Shown one piece after another: positions 8,459 to 18,262 of a stretch of DNA of 64,000 nt (positions are counted from its first letter, which is position 1; the number at the start of each line of letters is the position of its first letter). A program made the translations under genes and the position numbers. Source of the DNA: CAG-873 sp910578365 (GTDB taxonomy: Bacteria; Bacteroidota; Bacteroidia; Bacteroidales; Muribaculaceae); the NCBI GenBank assembly GCA_951635545.1, contig OX620685.1, positions 3,100,001 through 3,164,000 of the forward strand, in the 5' to 3' direction. The notes under the pieces are model-generated. The model worked only from the letters and a program-made list of their open reading frames with translations. It was not told where the DNA came from and made no database searches.

Positions 8459-9151
8459 CTATTCGCAGTCGCTGCGCACGTAGTGGTGAGCAGCAGTACA
8501 TTCGTGAATTCCGTTGTCGACAATTATATGTCGGTTGGCCATCTCGGAAATAGCTGTCATCTCATGCGAAACCAGCACAATGGTTGTTGTGCGCGCCACG
8601 CTTGCCAGAATTTCGTAGAGCTGGTGCTCAAAGCGCTTGTCGATATAGCTAAGCGGCTCGTCGAGAATCAGCAGTGATGGCTCTGAAATCATGGCGCGGC
8701 CAAGTAAAGCCCGCTGCAACTGACCGCCGGACAGCTGTCCTATGCTGCTGTTGGCCTGCTCGGTAAGCCCGACAGTCCGTAGCATCGACCCTACCTTATC
8801 GCGGACTTGAGAAGCAGGCAGACACTGAGCCAGCAGACCCGATGCCACCACTTCGTGGACTGTTATAGGGAAATGGCTGTCAATCATGTTTTTCTGAGGC
8901 AGATAGCCTATAGCGTTGGATTTCAGCCCCACTCCATAAATCACATTGCCCGATGTAGGCTTTAGCAGTCGCAGCATTATTCGCAGCAAGGTAGTTTTGC
9001 CGCCGCCATTCGGCCCGGTTATAGCCATGAAATCGCCGGGGAATACGGCCAGACTTATATCTGACAATACTCTGCGGTCGTGCCACTGCATGCTTATATT
9101 CTGCAGCTGCAGCAGGGGTATGCGTACTGATGAGTTACTTGACAAGTTCAT
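8459..9151 (-). CDS. Metal (zinc-type) ABC transporter ATP-binding protein
   Basis: Powers metal import across the inner membrane. The 230 residues hold the Walker A motif GPNGGGKTT, a Q-loop in GYLPQKNM, the signature LSGGQLQRALLGRA, Walker B LLILDEPLS and the H-loop VLVSHEM, the order of a ZnuC/MntB-type ATPase. Its start overlaps the end of the upstream binding-protein gene by 17 bases, so the two are translationally coupled. A permease gene would be expected next but is missing: the gene is followed by a terminator and the candidate small RNA. An internal Met (MQWHDRR) is an alternative start that would shorten the N-terminus. Confidence 0.88.
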   Translation of the reverse strand: MNLSSNSSVRIPLLQLQNISMQWHDRRVLSDISLAVFPGDFMAITGPNGGGKTTLLRIMLRLLKPTSGNVIYGVGLKSNAIGYLPQKNMIDSHFPITVHEVVASGLLAQCLPASQVRDKVGSMLRTVGLTEQANSSIGQLSGGQLQRALLGRAMISEPSLLILDEPLSYIDKRFEHQLYEILASVARTTTIVLVSHEMTAISEMANRHIIVDNGIHECTAAHHYVRSDCE

Positions 9152-10010
9152 CTGTGATAATATTCATTTGGTGCTGCCAGTCGTACGACAACGGGTCGAT
9201 GGTTACAGTGCGCAGTCCCAGTTGCGAGGTCATAGCCTGAGTCTGTCTTGTATCGAATTCGCGCTGATAAAAGAACACTTTTGCGCCGTGGCTACGGGCC
9301 TGGTCGATTGCACGACGTAAAGCCGATGCCGAAGGCTCTTTCGACTCCCAGCCTACCGACAACTGCTCTAGACCATAGTCCCGGGCAAAATATCCCAGCG
9401 ACGGATGCCAGACCATAAAGCATGTGGCGTTGCTCTGTTCGAGCCGGGAGGCAATCGACGAGTCGAGTGAGTCGAGGCGTGCCATCAGACTTTGCAGCCG
9501 GCTTTTATACATACAACTGTCGGCAGGGTCGAGGGCAATGAGCCCGCGGGCCATATTATCGGCCATCACCTTTGCGTTTTTTACCGAGGTCCACACATGC
9601 GGGTCGGCTTCCTCTCCGCTTTCCTCATGACTACATTCTTCGTCGTCATGATGGTGGTGCGAATGTGTACCATACAGCGGCACAATACCGGAGGTCGACT
9701 CCAATACCATAATATCGGTGGCTGATTGCAGCAGAGCATGCTCGAACGGCAGACCTCCTACATAAAAATAAGCGCTTGCGCAATCCAGAGCCATGCGGGA
9801 TTTCATGGTAGGTTCAAAAGTTTCCGGATTTGCGCCCTGCTTCATCAGAGTCACCACCTTGAACTTGTCGCCGGTCAGCTGCTCGAGCAGATAACGTTGC
9901 GGCTCAACGCTCACAGCAATAGTAGGAGCTGTAGCTCCGGAGTCAGAGCAGGCGCAGAGAGTTGTCAAGGAGGCGGCAACCAATATGTTACGGATAAATT
10001 TCATTTGCAC
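9135..10010 (-). CDS. Zinc-type ABC transporter substrate-binding lipoprotein
   Basis: Captures metal in the periplasm for ABC import (ZnuA/TroA cluster A-I). The N-terminus MKFIRNILVAASLTTLCAC is a lipoprotein signal with lipobox LCAC. The body has the fold landmarks of the family, including a histidine- and acid-rich loop THSHHHHDDEECSHEE typical of zinc rather than manganese binders, DPHVWTSVKNAK with a metal-ligand His, and VWHPSLGYFARDYGL with another. It is the first gene of a minus-strand pair with the ATPase. The second Met (10004) may be the real start, since MKF gives a cleaner signal peptide. Specificity for zinc is inferred from the loop only. Confidence 0.9.
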   Translation of the reverse strand: MQMKFIRNILVAASLTTLCACSDSGATAPTIAVSVEPQRYLLEQLTGDKFKVVTLMKQGANPETFEPTMKSRMALDCASAYFYVGGLPFEHALLQSATDIMVLESTSGIVPLYGTHSHHHHDDEECSHEESGEEADPHVWTSVKNAKVMADNMARGLIALDPADSCMYKSRLQSLMARLDSLDSSIASRLEQSNATCFMVWHPSLGYFARDYGLEQLSVGWESKEPSASALRRAIDQARSHGAKVFFYQREFDTRQTQAMTSQLGLRTVTIDPLSYDWQHQMNIITDELVK

Positions 10011-10138
10011 TGTAAAAAAACAGTTACAAATTTACGAATTTTTTTTCGCTTTAAGGCCTTACAATCCCATAAAAACATTAACTTTGCAGTCGCAAACCGT
10101 ACCTGAATTAACCAAATCTATCCAAGCAAATTTCACAA

Positions 10139-11125
10139 ATGACTGTAAACAAGGCAAAACTCTGGCGCACCTCGCGAGATTACATATTCATCACTCTTGG
10201 CATGGCTCTATATGCCTTAGGATTTTCGGCTTTCATTCTGCCTGAAAAAGTAGTGATAGGTGGTCTTGCCGGTATCGGTACTCTTATATATTTCCTTACC
10301 GGCATACCGGTAGCTGTGGCACAGTATGTATGCAACCTCATTCTGCTGGCATTTGCGTATAAGATTGTAGGTCGCCAGTTTGTGCTGGGTACTATTTTCG
10401 GCGCCACCATGATATCGGTATTTGTGGGTATCTTCCAGCCACTATTCACCCATCCGTTCACATCCGAGCCTATAATGAATATAGTAATCGGCGGTCTGAT
10501 GTGCGGCTTCGGTATCGGCCTTGCATTTACCCATAACGGGTCCAGCGGCGGCACGGATATTGTGGCGGCTATGGTTTCCAAGCATTCCAATGTAAGTATT
10601 GGCCGTACAATGCTTTACACCGATGTATTCATTATTTCGTCGAGTTATCTGCTCTTTCACAACATCGACAAAATTGTGTATGGTCTGATGGTGCTATTCC
10701 TGGTATCGTACGTAACCGACCTGATTATAAATACCAACCGCCAGGCTGTGCAGTTCACAATCTTTTCTCCTCACTGGCAGGAGATTGCCACTGCCATCAA
10801 CAACGAGGCCAACCGTGGATGCACCGTGCTCGACGGCACCGGCTGGTACAGCAAACACCAGGTGAAGATTCTGCTGGTGATGTGCCGCAAGATTGAATCG
10901 GTAACGATTTTCCGAATCATAAAGTCAATAGACAAAAACGCCTTCATCACCCAGGCCAACGTCAATGGTGTGTACGGAAAGGGCTTCGATGAAATGAAGA
11001 TTAAAATGCCCAATCCCAAGCATCACGGCAATGAGGCCGCTTCCGGTTCGGACGCAAAAGCAGCCAATGCCAACGGATATGCGAATCTGCCTTCATCGGC
11101 GGATCACAACGATTCTCATGCCTGA
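10139..11125 (+). CDS. YitT family membrane protein with DUF2179 domain
   Basis: Integral inner-membrane protein of unknown transport role. The N-terminal ~210 residues form five or six hydrophobic helices with the YitT hallmarks LGFSAFILPEKVVIGGLAGIG and FGIGLAFTHNGSSGGTDIVA. Residues ~215-295 are the cytoplasmic DUF2179 domain (GCTVLDGTGWYSKHQVKILLVMCRK...). The last ~35 residues are a low-complexity Ala/Asn/Ser/His tail not seen in the core family. A TAACTTTG box at 10079-10086 supplies a likely promoter. The EFR1 gene begins two bases after its stop, implying co-transcription. Confidence 0.88.
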   Translation: MTVNKAKLWRTSRDYIFITLGMALYALGFSAFILPEKVVIGGLAGIGTLIYFLTGIPVAVAQYVCNLILLAFAYKIVGRQFVLGTIFGATMISVFVGIFQPLFTHPFTSEPIMNIVIGGLMCGFGIGLAFTHNGSSGGTDIVAAMVSKHSNVSIGRTMLYTDVFIISSSYLLFHNIDKIVYGLMVLFLVSYVTDLIINTNRQAVQFTIFSPHWQEIATAINNEANRGCTVLDGTGWYSKHQVKILLVMCRKIESVTIFRIIKSIDKNAFITQANVNGVYGKGFDEMKIKMPNPKHHGNEAASGSDAKAANANGYANLPSSADHNDSHA

Positions 11126-11127
11126 TT

Positions 11128-11889
11128 ATGATATTGTATTTTTCAGGTACCGGAAATTCTAAAGCTCTGGCTTTTGAAATCGCCCGACACACCGGCGACG
11201 CGGTTTATGACCTAACCGACAGTCTTATTGCCTCAGGCAAGCGCGTTGTATGGGTTTTCCCTATTTATTCCTGGGGCTTGCCTTCTCCGGTGGTGGACGC
11301 CATTGGGCGGCTCGAATTACCGACTGAATTATCTAAGGCTCCGCATTTTATGGCCGCCACGTGTGGCGATGATGCCGGGCTGGCCGACGAACAATGGCGA
11401 AAGCTGGTTGAAGCCCGTGGCTGGAAAGCATACGGTGCATACACTGTTGAGATGCCCAACACCTACACCATGATGAAAGGTTTCGATGTAGACAGCCCCG
11501 AAGTTGTACGTCGTAAACTTGATGCATTTCCACAGAGGGCGGCGGATATAGCAGCCTCAATACTTGCCGGCGACAGCCGAGCCGGCATTACAAGAGGCCG
11601 GTTCGCATGGATAAAGTCGCGCATAATATACCCTTGGTTCATGCGCTATGCCACATCGTCGAAGCCATATCATGCCACTGCTGCCTGTATCGCATGCGGC
11701 AAATGCGCCCGCGAATGCCCGTCGGGTGTTATAACCATGAACGGCGACCATCCGGTATGGAGCGGTCGCCGCTGTATCATGTGTGAACGTTGCTATCACA
11801 ACTGCCCCGTGCATGCCATAGCCTATGGAAAGGCAACTGACGGCAAAGGACAGTACACCTATGCCTCATTCTGCCGTAAACTGCCGTGA
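11128..11889 (+). CDS. EFR1 family flavodoxin-ferredoxin protein
   Basis: Predicted cytoplasmic electron carrier combining a flavodoxin-like FMN domain and a two-cluster ferredoxin. The N-terminus ILYFSGTGNSKALA is the flavodoxin phosphate-binding loop. After ~185 residues come CIACGKCARECPSG and CIMCERCYHNCPVHA, two 4Fe-4S motifs of the CxxCxxCxxxCP type. At 253 residues it has the usual EFR1 family length. It follows the YitT gene by two bases and converges with the Smr gene, only 9 bases away. The redox partner cannot be inferred from context. Confidence 0.9.
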   Translation: MILYFSGTGNSKALAFEIARHTGDAVYDLTDSLIASGKRVVWVFPIYSWGLPSPVVDAIGRLELPTELSKAPHFMAATCGDDAGLADEQWRKLVEARGWKAYGAYTVEMPNTYTMMKGFDVDSPEVVRRKLDAFPQRAADIAASILAGDSRAGITRGRFAWIKSRIIYPWFMRYATSSKPYHATAACIACGKCARECPSGVITMNGDHPVWSGRRCIMCERCYHNCPVHAIAYGKATDGKGQYTYASFCRKLP

Positions 11890-11898
11890 CGGGCCATG

Positions 11899-12948
11899 TC
11901 AGATTGTAACCTGAGTGGCGCCGTAGCCGTATTCACGGAAAGAGGCATCCTGAGCCTGATGGCCTTTGTAGCGGTGATTTAGTTCTTTCATCAGAGCCTG
12001 GCGCAGGACGCCTTCACCTTTGCCGTGGATAAACACAATCTTGTGGCCCTTGTTGCGTGCGTTCGCGTCCATGACTTCGCGGAATTTGTCAATCTGATAA
12101 TTCAGTATATCGGCGTTGCTTAGGCCACGCAGGTCGTCGAGTAGTTCCGATGCATGCAGGTCAACCACCGTGATGTCTGGCTTTGATTCTCGCCGTTTCA
12201 CCGGCTGGCGGAGCGCCGGGGCATCGGAGCGGCGTTTCTCCTGCATGGCTCGCCGCATAGCCTCGGCATCGGGCTTGGAGCGTTGCTGAATTTCGTCGTC
12301 TACAGTAATTTCATAAGCCAGAACAGGTCCGTCGAAATACGGATTAGGCTTAAAGCAGTGCAGTTTCGCAAACTTGGTGGGGTCGAGGCTGAATTGAATG
12401 GAGCAGGCCGGCTTCAATGCGAAATCCGAAGTTTTCTTGAATGCTATATACTGCACCGAAGCCTCTTCGAGCAAAGGCAGGTCGGGATGGTTGAACTCGC
12501 CACACAGCACCTGGATTCCCGGCTCTATCACTCCTGCATAGCGTGCGGTCCAGTCCGAATTACGGTCCGGACGAGTTGCAAAGCATACATACAGGTAATA
12601 ATTTGAGTCGTTGACTATATATGCGTCAATCTCGCCCTGTGAGAGCTGGCGGATATTACGCGGTTCGAATGCAAGTACGATGTTGAGTTTTTCACCGGCA
12701 GGTGTTTCCACGTATGGCAATTCCGGTTCGGGATCTGTAGCCTTGGTGGGCTGTGGAGCCTGGGCAGTGACAACAATTTCGGGTTGTTTGAATGTGTTTT
12801 CCGATGCTACCGGCACACATTCACGCAACAGTACCGGTGTTTCGAAGCCATCTTCGTCGACGTATGCCATCTGGCCTTCAATTCGTACTAATTTACCGCC
12901 ACCCACGCTGTTAAGGTAGCGTACAGTATCTCCTATTTTCGCTTGCAT
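11899..12948 (-). CDS. DUF2027 / Smr domain protein
   Basis: A Bacteroidetes-specific architecture. The N-terminal ~70 residues (IGDTVRYLNSVGGGKLVRI) are a small beta-barrel-like module, followed by a ~160-residue DUF2027 beta domain. The C-terminal ~85 residues are an Smr nuclease-like domain carrying the hallmark VDLHASEL and the glycine-rich HGKGEGVLRQALMKEL loop. Smr domains act on DNA or RNA (MutS2-type nicking or ribosome-collision endonuclease activity), but no activity can be assigned to this subfamily from sequence. Proline- and lysine/arginine-rich linkers separate the parts. A TAATTTTG box on the minus strand (13036-13029) would give a leader of about 77 bases. Confidence 0.82.
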   Translation of the reverse strand: MQAKIGDTVRYLNSVGGGKLVRIEGQMAYVDEDGFETPVLLRECVPVASENTFKQPEIVVTAQAPQPTKATDPEPELPYVETPAGEKLNIVLAFEPRNIRQLSQGEIDAYIVNDSNYYLYVCFATRPDRNSDWTARYAGVIEPGIQVLCGEFNHPDLPLLEEASVQYIAFKKTSDFALKPACSIQFSLDPTKFAKLHCFKPNPYFDGPVLAYEITVDDEIQQRSKPDAEAMRRAMQEKRRSDAPALRQPVKRRESKPDITVVDLHASELLDDLRGLSNADILNYQIDKFREVMDANARNKGHKIVFIHGKGEGVLRQALMKELNHRYKGHQAQDASFREYGYGATQVTI

Positions 12949-13079
12949 TATCGTTATCGTTTATAAAATAATTCAGATTTCGCTGTCGGGCTATTATGCA
13001 ATAATTTCTTAACAGTCCGTCAGGAGTGCAAAATTAGCATAAAACACCGAGAAAATGAGCATTTCTCGTTTTTTTTTAT

Positions 13080-13087
13080 TAAATTTG
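13080..13087 (+). promoter_or_regulatory. -7 box of the AlbA_2 protein operon
   Basis: TAAATTTG, 23 bases before the ATG at 13111; no clear TTTG at the right distance upstream. A divergent TAATTTTG box for the Smr gene lies at 13029-13036 on the minus strand. Confidence 0.5.
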
Positions 13088-13110
13088 TAGATTATTAAAT
13101 TATATCATAT

Positions 13111-16100
13111 ATGGACGAACTTAACAATAATCTGGTGACTCTGTCTGTAAACAGGAGTTACGGCAACAATGAAGATTTTTTCAGACTTATTTTGCCCGAC
13201 GGGCGCGAATTTACATTAAAGAAAATTGCATTTCAACGAGGGCAGCCATTGCCCGAAACTCTATTGTGTCAGGAGAAGAAAGGATTTAATGGTGAGTCGT
13301 ATTACATTCATTATGTGGCCGGATATGTACGCAATTTCTACCTTGCAGGCTTCCGGCGAGGCGATGATTTTGAATTCAGGGTCGACCGTGTACCGGAGAA
13401 TCCCGGAGAACCATATACACTTATTGACCAATACGGCATCCAATTCCGCCTTTATGAACGCAACACCAGGCTTGTAGCCGGGCAGAGCGTGCACTGTTCG
13501 TTCAGCAAACTCGAATCAAATTTCTTTTCACTGGTGCTAAGCGAGCGAGGTGTGGCGCTGCCGCTGTTGAGTGCCGACGAAGCTGTTTGCGCCGTGGGCC
13601 TGCCACGCGAAAGCATGCTGCGCCGCATGTTTCGTGAATTACCCTTCCTCGACCAGGCCCGGGAGGAGCTTGCAGCAAACCGGGCCAGCTGGGTGCTGAC
13701 TGCCCTGCGCGCCATAAAGGTAAATATAGCGGAATGCTTTGTGAATTTCGACATCCGGCGCCGGCACCGTCTGATCGAATTGGTACTTGAAGCCACATGT
13801 CGCATGGCGCTGTATCTGCTCGAAGGCTCACCGTTTCTGCGTGGCACCACTCCGCAGCGCCGCCACGAACTGCAGGATGAACTCACATCGATTATCGAGG
13901 CTATGACTCCATATCAGCGAGCCCTCGAAATTATAACATCGAACCACGAGGAAGCTTTCATAAACAGCCTGCTCGACAAGCTAAAGGAATCGGGCTTCCT
14001 GTATCACCCCACCCTGCAGTTCTCAATTCTGATGCTCATTTTCCGCCACCAGCCCAAGCGGATTGGCGAGAAGTTCGGACGTATTTATGACGCAATCATG
14101 CAATGGAATCTGCCCACCTGGACCAACGAGCCCTTCCGCAGCGCCTTTATCGAGCAGTTCGAACTATATATACGCGACATGCGCAAGGCCATCGACCTTT
14201 GTCCGCAGGCCGATACCGCCGACGAGAAATTGCGCGTGGAGAGCATCCTTAAGGCTCTGGCTCTGCAGCTGTGCATAGCCGACCCGGACAATTTTCAGCA
14301 TTACAACCGCAACCGCTCGCTGTACTACCGCTATGTGTCGCTGTTGCGTCCTTCAAGCAGCGATATTTTGCTCAACAAGGCTTTCCGCGCCCTCGGCGGC
14401 TATTACTGCCTCTCCGACATAAGCTATAACCAGATAAAAGAGCCAATGCTGATGATGACTTCGGCCGCTTATAATACTGCGCCGATGGCAACTTCGCCCG
14501 GCCTCAGCCGCTTTGTAGGTACAGCGGCCGATATCCAGCTGTTCGGCTCAGCCATAAGCATAAAAGCGCACAAGGAGCAGGCCAACTGCACCAACCTGCT
14601 GCCTGCAGGCATGGTCGACTGGCTTTCACCTGAAATATATCTGAGCGGCATCAAGCGCTTCACAGCCGCTACTCTTAAGAAAATCAAAAGTCACCGCGAC
14701 TTCTGGAACAATGTGATTCACGATCTCACACTCGCTCCGGAATCTGTTGTCAGCAAAGATATTGAAATTATCCGCACGCCACCGTCGCCGGGCGATGAAG
14801 TTCTGATTGTAATCGACAGCGTCACTCCGGATCCTACAGGCAACAATCCGCGCTTCAACTGCCATATCGACGACGAACGATTCTACGGCGAGGGATTCTT
14901 TATGCGAAATTCGCTTGTAGGATACAACATGCGCGGTGTGGAACGTTTTGCATACACCGGAATCGACGGCCGGCCCATCCACCTTGTAGCCCGCGTGGTA
15001 GCCCAGCATGACGATGAATACGAATTCTCGTTGCTTGAGGAAGTTCACCGCTGGATTGAGGCCAACCTTTGGGTAGGTCAGGAGGTAAATGCCGTCATAG
15101 CCGGCTTCAATCACCTTACCGAGGAATACAGCGCAATCAGCGAACTCGGCATAGGCATGTTGCTGCATGCTCCCGACGACCTGCCCGAAGAAGTGACACT
15201 CGGCCCTCAGACCATAGTCAGAGCCATGATTACCCAGACATCAGACCGTGAGCATATCCGTGCACGGATTATCGGCCTCGCCGACCCGCAAGTATATGTG
15301 GTCAAAGACCATGCGCTCAGTACTCTGCTGCACAATATAGAGTACACCGACGATATCGAGGATGAAAGCAACATCGCCGACGAAAGCGAGAACCTCAGCC
15401 GTGAAACCATCCGCGAGATTGTGGAACTCTACCGCATGAAGGCTGTGGGCTGCGACGATGTAATGAGCGCCTACGACAATCTGTGCTTCGGTCGCGTACT
15501 TGCCGCGATAATAGGCGACCGTTCGCTCGAATCCGAGCTTGAACTGCATGCCGAACTGCTGTTGCTGCACGTTGACTTCGCCGACAACCGCCGGGTAGAT
15601 GTGGCCACGCTCGAACAGTTCCGTCCGCTCATTCGCCCCGGCTCGCTGGCCGAACGCATATTCAGACGCATGGAAATGGTGTCGTGGCTCGGCAGTCACG
15701 ACCACGACCAGGATCTGTGGTTGCAGTCGCAGCAGCCCGACAGCGAGCTCGAAGGCAAGTTCGCGCGTATGGTACTCAGCTACAACATGCTCGTGGCCAG
15801 CTCGATGCAGGAAAACGACTACGCCCGCCGCATAAAAGACGACATCTCGGCACTATTGAAAGTCAACAACGAGCGCATAAGCTTGAAATACTATGGCTGC
15901 GAGTCGCAGTACACCGAGTTCAAGAGTTCGCTGGTGTTCTGCGCCAACGACGGAGTTAAGCGCAGTCCCGAAGAGGCATTGCGCAAACAACATCACGAAA
16001 TCATGCATATAATTGCCGGCTTTATGAACACCACCGGCGGCAAACTCTACATAGGTGTGAACGACCAGCACTTTGAGCGCGGACTCGACGAGGATTTCAA

Positions 16101-17196
16101 AGCTCTGCGTCTGCCATATTCGCCCGACCTGCTCAAACGCATGGACGAGTTGCTCAACTACCTTACCCTGCGCGTGCGCTCTTACTTCGGCACCACTACG
16201 GCCACCCTTGTCGACATTGCCGTGGACGAGGAGTCGACCAAGGGTGTGCTTATTGTAACCATAAAGCCTTCGAGGCAGCCTGTAAAACTCGACGACACCA
16301 TTTACGTGCGACTCAGCACATCGACCATGCCTATTGTCGACCGTGAAGAAATACGGCGATTTGTCGAGCAGCGTGCCCTGGCTTACGAAGACATGATGAA
16401 GATGAGCGAACACGACAACGGCGAAAATGAGGATACAAAGCCTGCAGCCGAGGCCGAGAAGACCATCAAGGCCATTACACCCGCCGACCTGCGCAGCGAG
16501 GAACTCGAATCGGAGAATCTTCGCAAGCGGATTGAAAGCATAAGTGTGCCCATTGATGCCCCGGCTGCCACCGAAGCTGTACCTGTGAAAACATCGCTAT
16601 GGCGCCCCAACGTACTCCACAGCGACGATGTCAACTATGTGGTGCCGGAACTGTATCTATACTTTGTGGGCGACCACCACTATATCGTGTCCAAGCATGA
16701 TATTTATGTCGATATGGACCCCTCGTGCCGCCTGGCCATGGTTATATGCCAGGCCGACCTCGACTCTTATCTGGTAATGGCCTACAAGGGCGAACAACTT
16801 ATACGTGTGCCGGTTCGGCAGTTGCTCGACAAAACCGAAAAAACCAACCACCGCCATTGGTCGGACCAGCCTCTGGAGTGGGCCTGCATAGCAGGCGAGA
16901 ACGATGCCGTGCTGAGCATACATGCCGATTCGTCGGGGGCTCTGCATTACAGGGCCACTCCGGTGACCATGATAAGCCGTGGTTCGATGACCAACGCTCC
17001 CGACCGTATTCTCAATGTCAATGTCGACCATACTCCGGTATGGGAACTTATAGCTGCCGAATCGCTCGGATTCTTCGAGAAGGCCTTGCCGGACAAGCTC
17101 CATACCAGGCAGACAGGCTATACGCTGCGCACACGCATCGACCAGCCTGACTGCGACGAGCAAATACAAAAACTCCTAAACACCTGCAACCTATGA
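13111..17196 (+). CDS. 1361-residue protein with AlbA_2 (Schlafen-like) domain, function unknown
   Basis: A very large soluble protein with no signal peptide or membrane segment. Residues ~1-150 are beta-rich, resembling two small OB- or S1-like modules. Residues ~160-480 are mostly helical. Residues ~555-740 are again beta-rich (PGDEVLIVIDSV..., LVARVVAQHDDEYEFSLLEE). Residues ~930-1090 form an AlbA_2 domain: ESQYTEFKSSL at 931-941, then FMNTTGGKLYIGVND at 971-985 and a C-terminal DDTIYVRLSTSTMPI. A charged linker leads to a final ~170-residue beta domain. AlbA_2 domains occur in putative nucleic-acid-binding, Schlafen-related and some defence proteins. The gene heads an overlapping operon with GT2, DUF4286 and ruvC. 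I can name the domain but not the function. Confidence 0.75.
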   Translation: MDELNNNLVTLSVNRSYGNNEDFFRLILPDGREFTLKKIAFQRGQPLPETLLCQEKKGFNGESYYIHYVAGYVRNFYLAGFRRGDDFEFRVDRVPENPGEPYTLIDQYGIQFRLYERNTRLVAGQSVHCSFSKLESNFFSLVLSERGVALPLLSADEAVCAVGLPRESMLRRMFRELPFLDQAREELAANRASWVLTALRAIKVNIAECFVNFDIRRRHRLIELVLEATCRMALYLLEGSPFLRGTTPQRRHELQDELTSIIEAMTPYQRALEIITSNHEEAFINSLLDKLKESGFLYHPTLQFSILMLIFRHQPKRIGEKFGRIYDAIMQWNLPTWTNEPFRSAFIEQFELYIRDMRKAIDLCPQADTADEKLRVESILKALALQLCIADPDNFQHYNRNRSLYYRYVSLLRPSSSDILLNKAFRALGGYYCLSDISYNQIKEPMLMMTSAAYNTAPMATSPGLSRFVGTAADIQLFGSAISIKAHKEQANCTNLLPAGMVDWLSPEIYLSGIKRFTAATLKKIKSHRDFWNNVIHDLTLAPESVVSKDIEIIRTPPSPGDEVLIVIDSVTPDPTGNNPRFNCHIDDERFYGEGFFMRNSLVGYNMRGVERFAYTGIDGRPIHLVARVVAQHDDEYEFSLLEEVHRWIEANLWVGQEVNAVIAGFNHLTEEYSAISELGIGMLLHAPDDLPEEVTLGPQTIVRAMITQTSDREHIRARIIGLADPQVYVVKDHALSTLLHNIEYTDDIEDESNIADESENLSRETIREIVELYRMKAVGCDDVMSAYDNLCFGRVLAAIIGDRSLESELELHAELLLLHVDFADNRRVDVATLEQFRPLIRPGSLAERIFRRMEMVSWLGSHDHDQDLWLQSQQPDSELEGKFARMVLSYNMLVASSMQENDYARRIKDDISALLKVNNERISLKYYGCESQYTEFKSSLVFCANDGVKRSPEEALRKQHHEIMHIIAGFMNTTGGKLYIGVNDQHFERGLDEDFKALRLPYSPDLLKRMDELLNYLTLRVRSYFGTTTATLVDIAVDEESTKGVLIVTIKPSRQPVKLDDTIYVRLSTSTMPIVDREEIRRFVEQRALAYEDMMKMSEHDNGENEDTKPAAEAEKTIKAITPADLRSEELESENLRKRIESISVPIDAPAATEAVPVKTSLWRPNVLHSDDVNYVVPELYLYFVGDHHYIVSKHDIYVDMDPSCRLAMVICQADLDSYLVMAYKGEQLIRVPVRQLLDKTEKTNHRHWSDQPLEWACIAGENDAVLSIHADSSGALHYRATPVTMISRGSMTNAPDRILNVNVDHTPVWELIAAESLGFFEKALPDKLHTRQTGYTLRTRIDQPDCDEQIQKLLNTCNL

Positions 17197-17966
17197 AGCA
17201 ATCCGATGAAAGCGCTTTTAAAGTGCCTATGTTCTCAATAATCACCGTATGCTTCAACGCCGGGAGCACCATACGGCCCACCCTTGAAAGTGTGGATGCC
17301 CAGACCTGCCGTCTGTACGAACACATAATCGTTGACGGAGCCTCGAAGGACGATACTCTCGCCATAGCCGCCGCCCACTCCAACCCGTTGCGCCGAGTGG
17401 TATCGGAACCCGACCGCGGCATTTACGACGCCATGAACAAGGGCCTCGGAATGGCAACGGGTGAGTATGTGATTTTCCTTAACGCAGGCGATTCATTCCA
17501 TAGCGGCGACGTGCTTCAGAAACTTGCCGACGCCGCCATGAACCACGACTTTCCCGGCGTGATATACGGCCAGACCGACCTTGTAGACGATTCGCGGCAA
17601 CGGCTTGGAGAGCGGCATCTGCGTGCGCCCGAGGTTCTTACTTACCGCAGTTTCGCTCACGGCATGCTCGTGTGCCACCAGGCATTTGTGGCACTGAGGC
17701 GCATCACTGCCCCATTCGACCTGCGCTACCGCTTTTCGGCCGATTATGACTGGTGTATACGCTGCCTGCAGCACTCGCGCCATAACCATTACGTCGACAC
17801 GGTGCTGGTTGACTATCTCAGCGAAGGTGCCACCACTGCCAACCACCGGCGTTCGCTTATGGAGCGTTTCCACATTATGAGCCACTATTACGGCTTCTGG
17901 CCTACCCTGGCCCGACATTTTACTTTTATACCCCGTTATCTGAAATTCAAGAAAAGATGTTTGTAA
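17193..17966 (+). CDS. Glycosyltransferase family 2
   Basis: Predicted transferase of a sugar from a nucleotide donor to a surface glycan. The N-terminus FSIITVCFNAGSTIRPTLESV and HIIVDGASKDDT are the GT-A nucleotide-binding strands. SEPDRGIYDAMNKGLGMATGEYVIFLNAGD holds the acidic metal-binding region of WcaA/WcaE-like enzymes, and FSADYDWCIR is the usual C-terminal acceptor motif. It has 257 residues and no membrane helix. Its ATG overlaps the stop of the AlbA_2 gene (ATGA), so the two are translationally coupled. No other surface-polysaccharide gene is nearby, so this is an isolated family member rather than part of a capsule cluster. Confidence 0.88.
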   Translation: MKQSDESAFKVPMFSIITVCFNAGSTIRPTLESVDAQTCRLYEHIIVDGASKDDTLAIAAAHSNPLRRVVSEPDRGIYDAMNKGLGMATGEYVIFLNAGDSFHSGDVLQKLADAAMNHDFPGVIYGQTDLVDDSRQRLGERHLRAPEVLTYRSFAHGMLVCHQAFVALRRITAPFDLRYRFSADYDWCIRCLQHSRHNHYVDTVLVDYLSEGATTANHRRSLMERFHIMSHYYGFWPTLARHFTFIPRYLKFKKRCL

Positions 17967-18262
17967 TAAATACAACTTTTTGCGCCGACCCCTCGGTAGC
18001 AGCCGAAGTGAAACTCTGGTGCTGCACAGCTTATGCCGATGAGGCCGTGAAATTCGGTTTTTCCGATGTGATTGTGTCCAAAGTAGTGAATCTGGACGAA
18101 GGCGCCGACGCCGAGTCGACAGCCGTACAGATGCAGTGTGCCGATACCAAGCTGATTGATGAATGGTTCAATACGGCAGGCACACGGCTTATCGATGAGT
18201 GTCGTAAAAAGTACGGCGACAAAGTGCTGCCGTTCACTACATATATGATACGTCTGCGCTGA
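17957..18262 (+). CDS. DUF4286 family protein
   Basis: Small cytoplasmic protein of 101 residues (MFVINTTFCADPSVAAEVKLW...) typical of a Bacteroidetes family usually found just upstream of ruvC. Its ATG lies 10 bases inside the end of the GT2 gene and its stop overlaps the RuvC start as TGATG, so it sits in a translationally coupled chain. No catalytic motif is visible. The family is conserved but functionally uncharacterised; the ruvC linkage hints at, but does not show, a role near recombination. Confidence 0.78.
   Translation: MFVINTTFCADPSVAAEVKLWCCTAYADEAVKFGFSDVIVSKVVNLDEGADAESTAVQMQCADTKLIDEWFNTAGTRLIDECRKKYGDKVLPFTTYMIRLR

Noticed and set aside
9640..9690. Histidine-rich run in the zinc-binding lipoprotein as a possible slippage tract
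   Set aside because: The codons are mixed rather than a pure repeat, and His-rich loops are normal in zinc-binding proteins of this family.
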